64,000 nucleotides of DNA from Cupriavidus lacunae. Lineage in GTDB: Bacteria; Pseudomonadota; Gammaproteobacteria; Burkholderiales; Burkholderiaceae. How positions within the stretch are numbered: the stretch's first letter is position 1; every line of letters starts with the position of its first letter. The notes under the pieces were generated by a model. That model did no database searches and was not told where the DNA came from. It saw only the letters and a list, made by a program, of their open reading frames with translations. This document shows, in pieces, positions 30,916 to 39,687 of the stretch. The position numbers and the translations under genes were made by a program. Where the stretch lies: contig NZ_QKWJ01000003.1 of NCBI RefSeq assembly GCF_003353055.1, positions 124,001 to 188,000 on the forward strand. Direction: 5' to 3'.

Positions 30916-31521
30916 ATGACCGCCGCCCCCAACGCCCCCCTGCTCCGCACCGACCTGCCAACCGGCATCCTGCTGGCCGCAGGCTTCGGCCGCCGCTTCG
31001 ACGCGGCCGGCAAACGCAACAAGCTGCTGGAGGTGCTGCCCGGCGGCCGCTCCGTGGCCTGGCGCAGCGCGCGCACGCTGGCCGCGGCGCTGCCGGAATC
31101 GATCGCCGTCATTCGTCCGGGCAATCCGGCCCTGGCGGAGGAACTGCGGCGCGGCGGTTGCCGCGTGGTGGAGTCGCCCGACGCCGAAGCCGGCATGGGG
31201 GCTGCCCTGCGCGCTGCAGTGGCGGCCACGCCTGAGGCGCGCGGCTGGGTGGTGGCGCTGGCGGACATGCCCTGGCTGCCGATGGAACTGGTCCGGGCGG
31301 TGGCGTTGACGATCACCACGCCGGATACCATCGCCGCGCCCTGGCGCAACGGGCAGCGTGGGCATCCGGTGGGCTTTGGCGCGGCCTGGCGTGAGGAGTT
31401 GCTGAAGCTGGATGGGGATGAGGGGGCGCGGGCGTTGTTGAAGGACAAGCCTGTTACCCGGATCCTGACTGAGGATGAGGGAGCGTTCCGGGATATCGAT
31501 TTGCCGGGGGATTTGAAGTAA
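30916..31521 (+). CDS. MocA-like molybdenum cofactor nucleotidyltransferase
   Basis: About 201 residues with the nucleotidyltransferase signature GILLAAGFGRRFDAAGKRNK and the metal-binding LADMPWLPMELV. RGHPVGFG near residue 150 is also typical of MocA. The family transfers CMP from CTP to molybdopterin to give MCD, the cofactor used by CO-dehydrogenase-type hydroxylases, so its place at the end of the cluster fits well. The last third has a run of GTG and GGG codons near the border with the palindromic repeat. The second palindromic repeat begins 55 bases past its stop. Confidence 0.87.
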   Translation: MTAAPNAPLLRTDLPTGILLAAGFGRRFDAAGKRNKLLEVLPGGRSVAWRSARTLAAALPESIAVIRPGNPALAEELRRGGCRVVESPDAEAGMGAALRAAVAATPEARGWVVALADMPWLPMELVRAVALTITTPDTIAAPWRNGQRGHPVGFGAAWREELLKLDGDEGARALLKDKPVTRILTEDEGAFRDIDLPGDLK

Positions 31522-31576
31522 GGGCTGGTGTTTTGAGGGGTGGGGCTTTGGGGGACTGTGGTTGGTTGTCGCTTTT

Positions 31577-32428
31577 GGCTAGTGTGGGCTGTTTCGCCGG
31601 CTTTAGCCGGCGGGGCTTCTTGCTCGTTGGCTTGCTTGGGTATGTCGGTCGGGTTCGATGTTGTCGTAGGTTTAAGCGCCTGGTTCTGCCCTGCTGGGCG
31701 GGTCACTTTTTGTCCTAGCGACAAAAACCAAAAAACGCGTCGCCTCTGGCGGCTGGCCATCAATTTGATGGTGGGGGTGGTTCGGGCGGCGGTGCTTGCC
31801 GTTTGGCGTGGTTGGCCGTTCGGGCCTGCTACGCACCCTGTCTGTGCCCACATCGACGGACTATTGGACGAACCCGACTTTAGGCTGTTGGCAGCCTGCT
31901 AACCACCGCGTCGGTGGGACGCCTTCGGCTGCGCTTCGCGCCGGCCCTAACGTGGCAGAGCTGCGGACCACGTTCCGATTTGTGCCTTTGGCCCGGCAAT
32001 ACGACCGCGCCGTGCGAGCGCAGCGACGCACTCCGTGCCCGAGCACCCGACCTACGATACTGAGTGCGCGCAGCGCAGCCGTAGGCGTCCTACCGATGAC
32101 CTGGTTAGCAGGCTGCCCATAGCCTAAAGTCGGGTTCGTCCAATAGTCTGTCGACGCAGGCACCGGACAGGGTGCGTAGCAGGCTCGAACCACCCACCCC
32201 ATCGACGGGAATCACCACCGCCCGAATCACCAACACCGTGGAATGGATGGCCAGCCGCCTGAGGCGACGCGTTTTTTGGTTACTTTTGTCGCTCGGACAA
32301 AAAGTGACCCGCCCAGCAGGGCGGAACCAGGCGGTCAAACCTACGACAACATCGAACCCGACCTACATAACCAAGCCAACGAGCAAGAAGCCCCGCCGGC
32401 TAAGCCGGCGAAACAGCCCACACTAGCC
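31577..32428. repeat. Large palindromic repeat element, copy B
   Basis: An 852-base copy of the same element as at 9589-10351, with more complete arms. The outermost bases GGCTAGTGTGGGCTG at 31577 are mirrored by the complement ending at 32428. The two arms of roughly 190 bases then match closely through GCCGGC hairpins, the CGGGTTCGATGTTGTCGTAGG segment (31651 and complement at 32336), the GGGCGGGTCACTTTTTGTCC block and the GCGTCGCCTC block. Small deletions remove one hairpin arm on the left (GACAAAAACC) and one T on the right. The central 205 bases (31890-32094) are identical to copy A. The right end stops one base from the phhB stop codon. Open frames within it are not supported as genes. 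Confidence 0.88.
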
Positions 32429-32429
32429 C

Positions 32430-32774
32430 TCACCCAATCCCCCCCGCCACCTCCCCAGTCTTCACCGCCATAATGAAATCATTCCGATGCAACCCCTTGA
32501 TCTTCTTGGTCCGCCACGACACCGTGGCATGCCCCCACCCGAAGCTGATCTCCGGATGATGCCCCTGCGCCTCGGCCAGCTGCCCGACGCCGTTCACAAA
32601 CGCCAGCGCCTGCGCAAAATTCCCGAAGGTAAAACGCCGTTCGAGCCGCGTCGCGCCATCGGCCAGTTCCCACCCGGGCGCCTGCTGCAATAGCGCCTCG
32701 GCTTCATCCGGCGTCAGCGGTGACACCCCACCGCGGCAAGGCGTGCACGATTGCGCTGCCAGGTCTTCGCTCAT
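32430..32774 (-). CDS. phhB: 4a-hydroxytetrahydrobiopterin dehydratase (PCD/DCoH)
   Basis: About 114 residues, normal size. The family signature is visible in EAQGHHPEISFGWGHATVSW, with the His-His-Pro of the active site, and in RTKKIKGLHRNDFIMA. It recycles the pterin cofactor after phenylalanine hydroxylation by dehydrating the 4a-carbinolamine. No phhA gene is present in this window. Its stop codon is one base from the end of palindromic repeat copy B, so the repeat could supply its 3-prime mRNA structure. It is convergent with the MocA-like gene. Confidence 0.93.
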   Translation of the reverse strand: MSEDLAAQSCTPCRGGVSPLTPDEAEALLQQAPGWELADGATRLERRFTFGNFAQALAFVNGVGQLAEAQGHHPEISFGWGHATVSWRTKKIKGLHRNDFIMAVKTGEVAGGIG

Positions 32775-32808
32775 GGTCTAGCTCCCCGACCGGAAGACAG
32801 CCCGCCTC

Positions 32809-34200
32809 TCAGGCCCCTTCGGTCTCAGTCAGTGCGCGCAGGAACTCACGGCTCCACCAGTGCACATCCTGCGCGCGGATGCGCTCCAGCAGTTTCTGGT
32901 GGCGCTGCTGGCGCTCGGCCAGCGGCATGTGCAGCGCCTGCTGGATCGCCTGCGCGGTGGCGCGCGTGTCGTAGGGATTGACCAGCAGCGCCTCGCGCAA
33001 CTGCTCGGCGGCGCCTGCAAAGCGCGAGAGCACCAGCACGCCCGGGTCCTCCGGGTCCTGAGCGGCGATAAACTCCTTGGCTACCAGGTTCATGCCGTCG
33101 CGCAGCGGCGTCACCAGCGCCACGCGGCTGGCGCGGCACAGGCCCGGCAGCCGCTTGCGCGCGGTGGTGCGGTGGATATAGCGCACCGGCATCCAGTCCA
33201 GTTCACCGAACTCGCCGTTGATGGCGCCGCTCAGCTGCTCCATCTCGCGGCGCAGGTCGACGTAGGCATCCACCGACTCGCGCGAGGGCGCGGCGATCTG
33301 CACCAGCGTCGCGCTCGAGCGGTTCTCGGGGTACTCGGCCAGCAGCCGGTAGAACGCCTTGAGCCGGTGCGGCAGACCCTTGGAATAATCGAGCCGGTCG
33401 ATGCCCAGCAGCAACCGGCGGCGCGCGTACTGCGCGCACATCATCTCGTAGGTCTCCCGCGCGTCCGCGCCGCGGCCCAGCTCCATGAACTCGTCGACGT
33501 CGATGCCGATCGGGAAGGCCTGCGCCCGCACCGTGCGGTGGAAGGCGCGGTAGCGGTATTCGCCCATCGGCTCGGCCTGCGCCTCGGTTTGCACGTAGCG
33601 CGAGAAATGCTCGACATCCGCATGGCTCTGGAAACCCAGCAGGTCGTAGGCGAACAGCGCCCGCATCAGCCACTCGTGCTGCGGAATGGCGGCCAGGATC
33701 AGCGGCGGCGGCAGCGGCACGTGCAGGAAGAAGCCGATCTTCTGCCCGCAGCCGATCGCGCGTAGCTCGGACGCCAGCGGGATCAGGTGGTAGTCGTGGA
33801 TCCAGATGATGTCGTCGGGCTGCAGCAGCGGTGCCAGCTTGCGCGCGAACAGCTGGTTCACGCGCCGGTAGCCGTTCAGGAAGTTGGAGTCGAAATCCGC
33901 CAGGTCGAGACGGTAGTGGAACACCGGCCACAGCACGCCGTTGCTGTAGCCCAGGTAATAGGCATCATGATCCTCGCGGCTCAGGTCGACGGTGGCCAGC
34001 GTGACGTTGCCGGCCTGCTGCAGGTGCAGGTCGCCTTCCCCCGGGGTGCCGCCCTGGGCGGTCTCCAGCGCCTTGCCGCTCCAGCCGAACCACATGCCGC
34101 CGGTCTGGCGCAAGGCTTCGGAAAGCGCGACGGCGAGGCCGCCCGCCGCCACGTTGCGGGGATCGGCGACCCGGTTGGATACCGCTACAAGTCTTGGCAT
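32809..34200 (-). CDS. otsA: Trehalose-6-phosphate synthase
   Basis: About 463 residues, a complete GT20 enzyme joining UDP-glucose and glucose-6-phosphate. Recognised elements are VAVSNRVADPRNVAAGGLAV at the N-terminus, the WIHDYHLIPLASELR motif, GIDRLDYSKGLPHRLKAF and RDGMNLVAKEFIAAQ, which binds the donor nucleotide. The ATG at 34200 (MPRLVAVSNR) was chosen because the family starts exactly there. It is the last gene of otsB-GH15-otsA on the minus strand, 50 bases after the GH15 stop codon. Confidence 0.95.
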   Translation of the reverse strand: MPRLVAVSNRVADPRNVAAGGLAVALSEALRQTGGMWFGWSGKALETAQGGTPGEGDLHLQQAGNVTLATVDLSREDHDAYYLGYSNGVLWPVFHYRLDLADFDSNFLNGYRRVNQLFARKLAPLLQPDDIIWIHDYHLIPLASELRAIGCGQKIGFFLHVPLPPPLILAAIPQHEWLMRALFAYDLLGFQSHADVEHFSRYVQTEAQAEPMGEYRYRAFHRTVRAQAFPIGIDVDEFMELGRGADARETYEMMCAQYARRRLLLGIDRLDYSKGLPHRLKAFYRLLAEYPENRSSATLVQIAAPSRESVDAYVDLRREMEQLSGAINGEFGELDWMPVRYIHRTTARKRLPGLCRASRVALVTPLRDGMNLVAKEFIAAQDPEDPGVLVLSRFAGAAEQLREALLVNPYDTRATAQAIQQALHMPLAERQQRHQKLLERIRAQDVHWWSREFLRALTETEGA

Positions 34201-34250
34201 ATCTGCTCTTCTTGAGTCCTTTTTTCTGTCTGCCGCAATGCGCGGCCGGC

Positions 34251-36116
34251 TCAGATCACCGTGTCCCACGGCGCCGACAGCCGCATGGCGCCATTGATCA
34301 GCCCGACCATCGAATAGGTCTGCGGGAAGTTGCCCCACATCTCGCCGGTCACGGGATGGGTATCCTCGGACAGCAGCCCGAGCGGGTTGCGCGCGGCCAG
34401 CATCGCCTCGAAGATCTCGCGCGCCTCTTCGCGGCGGCCAATGCGGGCGAGCGCGTCGATGCGCCAGAAGGTGCAGATGTTGAACGCGGTCTCGGGCTTG
34501 CCGAAATCGTCCGGCGCCTCGTAGCGGCGCATATAGGGACCGTCGCACAGCGACGTCTCCAGCGCCTTGACGGTGGCGATGAAGCGCGGGTCGTGCGGGT
34601 CGATAAAGCTGACTTCGGCCATCAGCAGCACGCTGGCATCCAGCTCGCGTCCGCCGAAGCTCTCGGCAAAGGCCTGGCGCGATTCGCTCCACGATTCGGC
34701 CAGGATCCGTTCCTTCATGCGGTCGGCATGGTCATGCCAGTAGGCGGCACGCGCGTGCAACTGCAGCTTGTCGGCAATCTTGGCCAGGCGGTCGCAGGCG
34801 GCCCAGCTCATCAGCGCCGACGACGTATGCACGCGGGCCCGTGTGCGCAACTCCCACATGCCGGCATCGGGCGTGCCGAACACCTTCACCGCCTGCTCGC
34901 CCACCTCTTCCAGCCGGCGGAATTCGGCGGGGCCGCCGCGGTGCAGCAGCCGGTGGTCATGGAAGGCCTGCGCCGCGCCCAGCACCACGTTGCCATAGAC
35001 ATCGTGCTGGAAGTGCTCCTGCGCCTGGTTGCCCACGCGCACCGGGCCCATGCCCCGGTAGCCGGGCAAGTGATCGAGCATGCTTTCTGGCAGCTCGCGC
35101 TCCAGGCCGATGCCATACAGCGGCTGGATATGGCCGTCCTGCGACTGCATCACCACGTTGGACAGCCAGCGCAGGTAGTCCTCCATGGTGCCGACCTCGG
35201 ACAGGCTGTTGAGCGCGCGCACCACGAAAAAGGCGTCACGCAGCCAGCAGAAGCGGTAGTCCCAGTTGCGCCCGCTGCCCGGCGCCTCGGGAATGCTGGT
35301 GGTCATGGCCGCGACGATGGCGCCGGTCTCTTCGAACAGCGACATCTTCAGTGTAATGGCGGCGCGGATCACCGCATCCTGCCATTCGCGCGGCACCGCC
35401 AGGCGGCGGCTCCACAGGCGCCAGTAGGCGGTGGTTTCCTGCTCGAAGTCGCGCGCGGTCTCCTCCACGCCGTGCGCCAGGGTCTCGTCCGGACCCAGGA
35501 TGAAGCTGTACCCGCGCGTGACCAGGAACGGCGTGTGCGACAGCACGTAAGCCAGCGGGGCGTCGGTGGTCATGCGCAGGGTCATGTCGCCGCCGATATA
35601 GCGCACATGGCTGCTGCCGCGCGTCATCTCCGGCGCCTTGCGGCCCCACTCGAAGCGCGGCGCCACCACCACGCGCACGCGCGGCGCGCCGCGCACCGGA
35701 CGGATGCGCCGGATCAGTGCGGTCGGCCGGAAATAGCGCCCCAGCCGGAAGAAGCGCGGCGCGAAGTCGGTGATCTCCAGGCAGTTGCCGTGGATGTCCG
35801 TCAGCCGCGTGCGCAGTACCGCGGTATTGGGCTCGTACCACTGCCGCGACGACTGGAAGTCCTCGATCTCGATCGAGAAATGGCCCGCGTTCTCGCTTGG
35901 GTCCAGCAGCGCATTGAAGACCGGATCGCCGTCAAAGCGCGGCAGGCACGACCAGACGATGCGCCCGCGGCAGTCCACCAGCGCAGAGATGGCGCAGTTG
36001 CCGATCATGCCCAGCGACAGCGACGGATTGGCAAAGCGGCCGCCGCCATCCACGGTCTTGTGCACGCCTTCGGTCGGCGGCTTGCCCGGCTCGCTCGGGC
36101 TGCTCGGATTGGTCAC
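34251..36116 (-). CDS. Glycoside hydrolase family 15 protein
   Basis: About 621 residues. An N-terminal beta-sandwich (IGNCAISALVDCRGRIVWSC; PRFDGDPVFNALLD) precedes an (alpha/alpha)6 barrel (NWDYRFCWLRDAFFVVRAL; FNICTFWRIDALARIGR; LLSEDTHPVTGEMWGNFPQ). GH15 contains glucoamylases and bacterial trehalases; placement inside a trehalose operon suggests a role in trehalose or glucan turnover, which is inference. No signal peptide is visible, so it is probably cytosolic. The start is GTG at 36116, supported by a strong GAGGAGG eight bases upstream. It begins 12 bases after the otsB stop codon. Confidence 0.9.
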   Translation of the reverse strand: MTNPSSPSEPGKPPTEGVHKTVDGGGRFANPSLSLGMIGNCAISALVDCRGRIVWSCLPRFDGDPVFNALLDPSENAGHFSIEIEDFQSSRQWYEPNTAVLRTRLTDIHGNCLEITDFAPRFFRLGRYFRPTALIRRIRPVRGAPRVRVVVAPRFEWGRKAPEMTRGSSHVRYIGGDMTLRMTTDAPLAYVLSHTPFLVTRGYSFILGPDETLAHGVEETARDFEQETTAYWRLWSRRLAVPREWQDAVIRAAITLKMSLFEETGAIVAAMTTSIPEAPGSGRNWDYRFCWLRDAFFVVRALNSLSEVGTMEDYLRWLSNVVMQSQDGHIQPLYGIGLERELPESMLDHLPGYRGMGPVRVGNQAQEHFQHDVYGNVVLGAAQAFHDHRLLHRGGPAEFRRLEEVGEQAVKVFGTPDAGMWELRTRARVHTSSALMSWAACDRLAKIADKLQLHARAAYWHDHADRMKERILAESWSESRQAFAESFGGRELDASVLLMAEVSFIDPHDPRFIATVKALETSLCDGPYMRRYEAPDDFGKPETAFNICTFWRIDALARIGRREEAREIFEAMLAARNPLGLLSEDTHPVTGEMWGNFPQTYSMVGLINGAMRLSAPWDTVI

Positions 36117-36128
36117 GGCGATTCCTCC

Positions 36129-36923
36129 TCAGGATGTCGTTGTGCGCCGGCCCGGGCCAGGCCCGGCCTCATGCGGCACGGCGCGCGCGCTGGTGCTTTC
36201 CAGCGCGCGCGCCGAGCGGTGCAGCCAGCTGCGAAGCGCTGCCGGCCCGGGCACGCTGACGCTGGCCAGGGTCTCGCGCTGGCCCACCAGCACGCCCAGG
36301 CCGCCGAGCTTGCGCACGGCGGCGAAGCCGGGTTCATCGGTCATGTCGTCGCCGGCAAAGAGCGGCACGCGCGCGGCAAAGGGGGCGGCCTTCATGAAGG
36401 CCGCGATGGCATCGCCCTTGTCGACGCCGGCGGGCTTGATCTCGACCACCATCTTGCCCGGCAGCGCTTCCAGGCCGACCGCATGGCGCAAAACGTCAGT
36501 GACTGCGGCGTCGACAATGCCGGCCAGTTCGGGTGCCTGCCGGTAGTGGATCGCGACGGCGACCGACTTGCGCTCCAACCGCAGCGCCGGGTAGGCGCGC
36601 ACCAGCGCTTCCAGGTGGGGGATCAGGGGCTCCAGGCCGGGGGCCGGGGTCTTGGACACCATGCCGCCGTCGGTGCGGAATTCGGCGCCGTGGATGCCGG
36701 CGGCCGGCAGCTGCAGCGGCTGCAGGAAGTGATCGAGTTCAAGGATGGGCCGCCCGGAGATGACGGCCAGCGCACCGTCCAGCCGCTGGTACAGCGTGCG
36801 CAGCGTGCCGACCAGTTCGGGTTCGACCTGCACCAGTTCAGGCCGCGGGGCCAGGTCGGCCAGCGTGCCGTCGAAGTCGAGAAACAGGGCGGTATTGGGT
36901 TCGATTAGCGGTAGCTGGGGCAT
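36129..36923 (-). CDS. otsB: Trehalose-6-phosphate phosphatase
   Basis: About 264 residues. HAD motif I is LFLDFDGTLADLAPRPEL and motif IV is PLFAGDDMTDEPGF; motif II is AVISGRPI. It removes phosphate from trehalose-6-phosphate, the second step after OtsA. The ATG at 36923 (MPQLPLIEPNTALFLD) was chosen; a longer frame has no family sequence. It is the first gene of the operon otsB-GH15-otsA. The last 25 residues are Ala/Arg-rich and probably disordered. Trehalose synthesis usually responds to osmotic or desiccation stress, but no clear promoter was identified. Confidence 0.94.
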   Translation of the reverse strand: MPQLPLIEPNTALFLDFDGTLADLAPRPELVQVEPELVGTLRTLYQRLDGALAVISGRPILELDHFLQPLQLPAAGIHGAEFRTDGGMVSKTPAPGLEPLIPHLEALVRAYPALRLERKSVAVAIHYRQAPELAGIVDAAVTDVLRHAVGLEALPGKMVVEIKPAGVDKGDAIAAFMKAAPFAARVPLFAGDDMTDEPGFAAVRKLGGLGVLVGQRETLASVSVPGPAALRSWLHRSARALESTSARAVPHEAGPGPGRRTTTS

Positions 36924-37254
36924 CGCGTTACACCGTAACACGTCGTTTTGACCGGCGTCCACCGGGCTCCGTCCTACATGGCGCAAGCGCAACCCGGGGC
37001 CGATGCAAGTCCGGGGCCAGCGCCCGCCACCTGGAATTGCGCAGCGGCAGCGAGTGAACTGTCATCCACACACATGGCGCATCCAGCCTCGCGCAGACCA
37101 GGGCGCGAGGCGGCGGGTGCGTCGCCCCGGCCGGTGCGCCCGGCCGCCATCCTTTATCATTGACGGTTTCCGCCAGAATTTCCGGCTTTTTTGTGGCGCC
37201 CTACCGGCGCCCTACCAGCGCCTAATCAGCGCAACACCGGCCAGCCCCAAGACC

Positions 37255-38793
37255 ATGACCCGCCACTCCGCCGCCAAACCCGACTACCTGAAGAAGATCC
37301 TGACCGCCAAGGTCTATGACGTGGCGCAGGAGACCGAACTGACCTACGCGCATCAATTGTCGGCGCGCACCGGCAATGCGGTCTGGTTCAAGCGCGAGGA
37401 CACCCAGCCGGTCTTCTCCTTCAAGCTGCGCGGCGCTTACAACAAGATGGCCTCGCTGACGCCGGAAGAACTCAGGCGCGGCGTGATCGCCGCGTCGGCC
37501 GGCAACCACGCGCAGGGCGTGGCGCTGTCCGCGGCGCGCCTGCAGTGCAAGGCCATCATCGCCATGCCGGTGACCACGCCGCAGGTGAAGATCGACGCCG
37601 TGCGCGAGCGCGGCGGCCAGTGGGTCGAGATCGTGCTGCACGGCGAGTCCTACAGCGACGCCTACAACCACGCTGCGGAACTGGAGAAGAAGCACAAGCT
37701 GACCTTCATCCACCCGTTCGACGATCCCGAGGTGATCGCCGGCCAGGGCACCATCGCCATGGAGATCCTGCGCCAGCACCCGGGCCCGATCCATGCCGTG
37801 TTCGTCGCCATCGGCGGGGGCGGGCTGATCTCGGGCATCGCCTCGTACATCAAGGCGGTGCGCCCGGAGATCAAGGTGATCGGCGTGCAGACGGTGGACT
37901 CGGACGCGATGAAGCGCTCGGTCGACGCCGGCAAGCGCGTCGAACTGAAGGAAGTGGGGCTGTTCTCGGACGGCACCGCGGTCAAGCTGGTCGGCAAGGA
38001 GACCTTCCGCATCACGCGCGAACTGGTCGACGACATCATCCTGGTGGACACCGACGCCATCTGCGCGGGCCTGAAGGATGTGTTCCAGGACACCCGCAGC
38101 ATCCTGGAGCCGGCCGGCGCGCTGGCCGTGGCGGGCCTGAAGGCCTATGCCGAGCGCGAGAAGCTCAAGGGCCAGCACCTGGTGGCGATCGCCTGCGGCG
38201 CCAACATGAACTTCGACCGCCTGCGCTTTGTCGCCGAGCGCGCCGAGGTAGGCGAGGCGCGCGAAGGCGTGTTCGCAGTGACCATCCCGGAAGAGCGCGG
38301 CAGCTTCAGGCGCTTCTGCGAGCTGGTGGGCACGCGCAGCGTGACCGAGTTCAACTACCGCATTGCCGACACCAGCATGGCGCATATCTTCGTCGGCGTG
38401 CAGATCGCCAGCCGCGCCGAGAACGACAAGATCGCCGCGAGCTTCCGCAAACACGGCTTCGACACGCTGGACCTGTCCAACGATGAGCTGGCCAAGCAGC
38501 ATATCCGCTATATGGTGGGCGGACGCTCGGCGCTGGCGCATGACGAACTGCTGTACCGCTTCGAGTTCCCGGAGCGCCCGGGCGCGCTGATGAGGTTCCT
38601 GTCCAGCATGAGCCCGAACTGGAACATCAGCCTGTTCCACTACCGCAACCAGGGCGCGGACACCTCCAACATCCTGGTCGGCATCCAGGTGCCGAAGAAC
38701 GAGAAGCGCGCCTTCCGCGCCTTCCTTTCGACGCTGGGTTACGTACACTGGGACGAGACCGAGAACCCGGTGTACAAGCTGTTCCTGTCCTGA
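37255..38793 (+). CDS. ilvA: Threonine ammonia-lyase, biosynthetic
   Basis: About 512 residues, the long biosynthetic form that makes 2-oxobutanoate for isoleucine. The PLP lysine is in [11 protein letters not shown] (about residue 57); the phosphate-binding loop is [15 protein letters not shown]. Two ACT-like regulatory domains follow from about residue 330 ([20 protein letters not shown] and [20 protein letters not shown]), which bind isoleucine or valine for feedback control. The start ATG at 37255 was preferred because upstream codons in the frame are unlike the family. It is followed by queF after 32 bases. Confidence 0.96.
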   Translation: MTRHSAAKPDYLKKILTAKVYDVAQETELTYAHQLSARTGNAVWFKREDTQPVFSFKLRGAYNKMASLTPEELRRGVIAASAGNHAQGVALSAARLQCKAIIAMPVTTPQVKIDAVRERGGQWVEIVLHGESYSDAYNHAAELEKKHKLTFIHPFDDPEVIAGQGTIAMEILRQHPGPIHAVFVAIGGGGLISGIASYIKAVRPEIKVIGVQTVDSDAMKRSVDAGKRVELKEVGLFSDGTAVKLVGKETFRITRELVDDIILVDTDAICAGLKDVFQDTRSILEPAGALAVAGLKAYAEREKLKGQHLVAIACGANMNFDRLRFVAERAEVGEAREGVFAVTIPEERGSFRRFCELVGTRSVTEFNYRIADTSMAHIFVGVQIASRAENDKIAASFRKHGFDTLDLSNDELAKQHIRYMVGGRSALAHDELLYRFEFPERPGALMRFLSSMSPNWNISLFHYRNQGADTSNILVGIQVPKNEKRAFRAFLSTLGYVHWDETENPVYKLFLS

Positions 38794-38825
38794 AACACCC
38801 GCTGACCGCATCTGCTGAGCGCCCC

Positions 38826-39659
38826 ATGAGCCTCCCTGAACATTCGCCGCTGGGCAAGCCCTCGGCCTACAAGACCGAATACGACGCCTCGCTGCTGTTC
38901 CCGATCCCGCGCCAGCCAAAGCGCACCGAGATCGGCCTGCCCGAAGGCAAGCCGGTGCCGTTCTTCGGCGTCGATATCTGGAATGCGTATGAGCTGTCGT
39001 GGCTGAACCTGAAGGGCAAGCCGCAGGTGGCGCTGGCCAGCTTCATCATCCCGTCGGACACGCCCAACATCATCGAGTCCAAGTCGTTCAAGCTGTACCT
39101 GAACTCGTTTAACCAGACCAAGATTGCTTCGCCCGAGGCGCTGCAGCAGCTGCTGCACCACGACCTGTCCGAAGCCACCGGCGGCACCGTGCAGGTGCGG
39201 CTGGTGACGGAGGCGGACCTGGGCAAGCAGAAGATGGGCGAGCTCGACGGCCTGCTGCTGGACCGGCTCGATATCGAGGTGGACCGTTACGAGCCCGCGC
39301 CGGAGCTGCTCAGCGCGGACCAGGAAGAAACGCCGGTGGAAGAAACGCTGGTGTCGCACCTGCTCAAGTCCAACTGCCTGGTCACCGGCCAGCCGGACTG
39401 GGGCAGCGTGCAGATCCGCTACGTCGGTGCGCCGATCAACCAGGAAGGGCTGCTCAAGTACCTGATCTCGTTCCGCAACCACAACGAGTTCCACGAGCAG
39501 TGCGTGGAGCGGATCTTCATGGACGTGATGCGCCAGTGCAAGCCGGTCAAGCTGGCGGTGTATGCGCGCTATACGCGCCGCGGCGGGCTGGATATCAACC
39601 CGTTCCGCACCAACTTCAATACGGCTTGGCCGGATAACAAGCGCAACGCCCGGCAGTAA
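38826..39659 (+). CDS. queF: NADPH-dependent 7-cyano-7-deazaguanine reductase
   Basis: About 277 residues, the bimodular type II QueF. It reduces preQ0 to preQ1 in queuosine synthesis. The catalytic Cys is in [12 protein letters not shown] (about residue 184) with Asp at about 191. The NADPH-binding QueF motif is recognisable in the N-terminal module ([15 protein letters not shown]), and the second half has [17 protein letters not shown]. It follows ilvA directly on the plus strand and is convergent with the OprB-like gene. Confidence 0.96.
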   Translation: MSLPEHSPLGKPSAYKTEYDASLLFPIPRQPKRTEIGLPEGKPVPFFGVDIWNAYELSWLNLKGKPQVALASFIIPSDTPNIIESKSFKLYLNSFNQTKIASPEALQQLLHHDLSEATGGTVQVRLVTEADLGKQKMGELDGLLLDRLDIEVDRYEPAPELLSADQEETPVEETLVSHLLKSNCLVTGQPDWGSVQIRYVGAPINQEGLLKYLISFRNHNEFHEQCVERIFMDVMRQCKPVKLAVYARYTRRGGLDINPFRTNFNTAWPDNKRNARQ

Positions 39660-39665
39660 GGCTGG

Positions 39666-39687
39666 CGGGGAGCGTCAGAACTCCCCG
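39666..39687. terminator. Stem-loop between converging queF and OprB-like genes
   Basis: A seven-base perfect stem (CGGGGAG and CTCCCCG) surrounds an eight-base loop, and the OprB-like stop codon lies in the loop. There is no T-tract, so it would act as a weak terminator or as a mRNA end-protecting hairpin for both genes. Confidence 0.4.

Noticed and set aside
29649..31853. A 734-codon minus-strand frame running through the CoxG, XdhC and MocA-like genes into the repeat
   Set aside because: It is antisense to genes with clear family motifs, and its first part is translation of the palindromic repeat.
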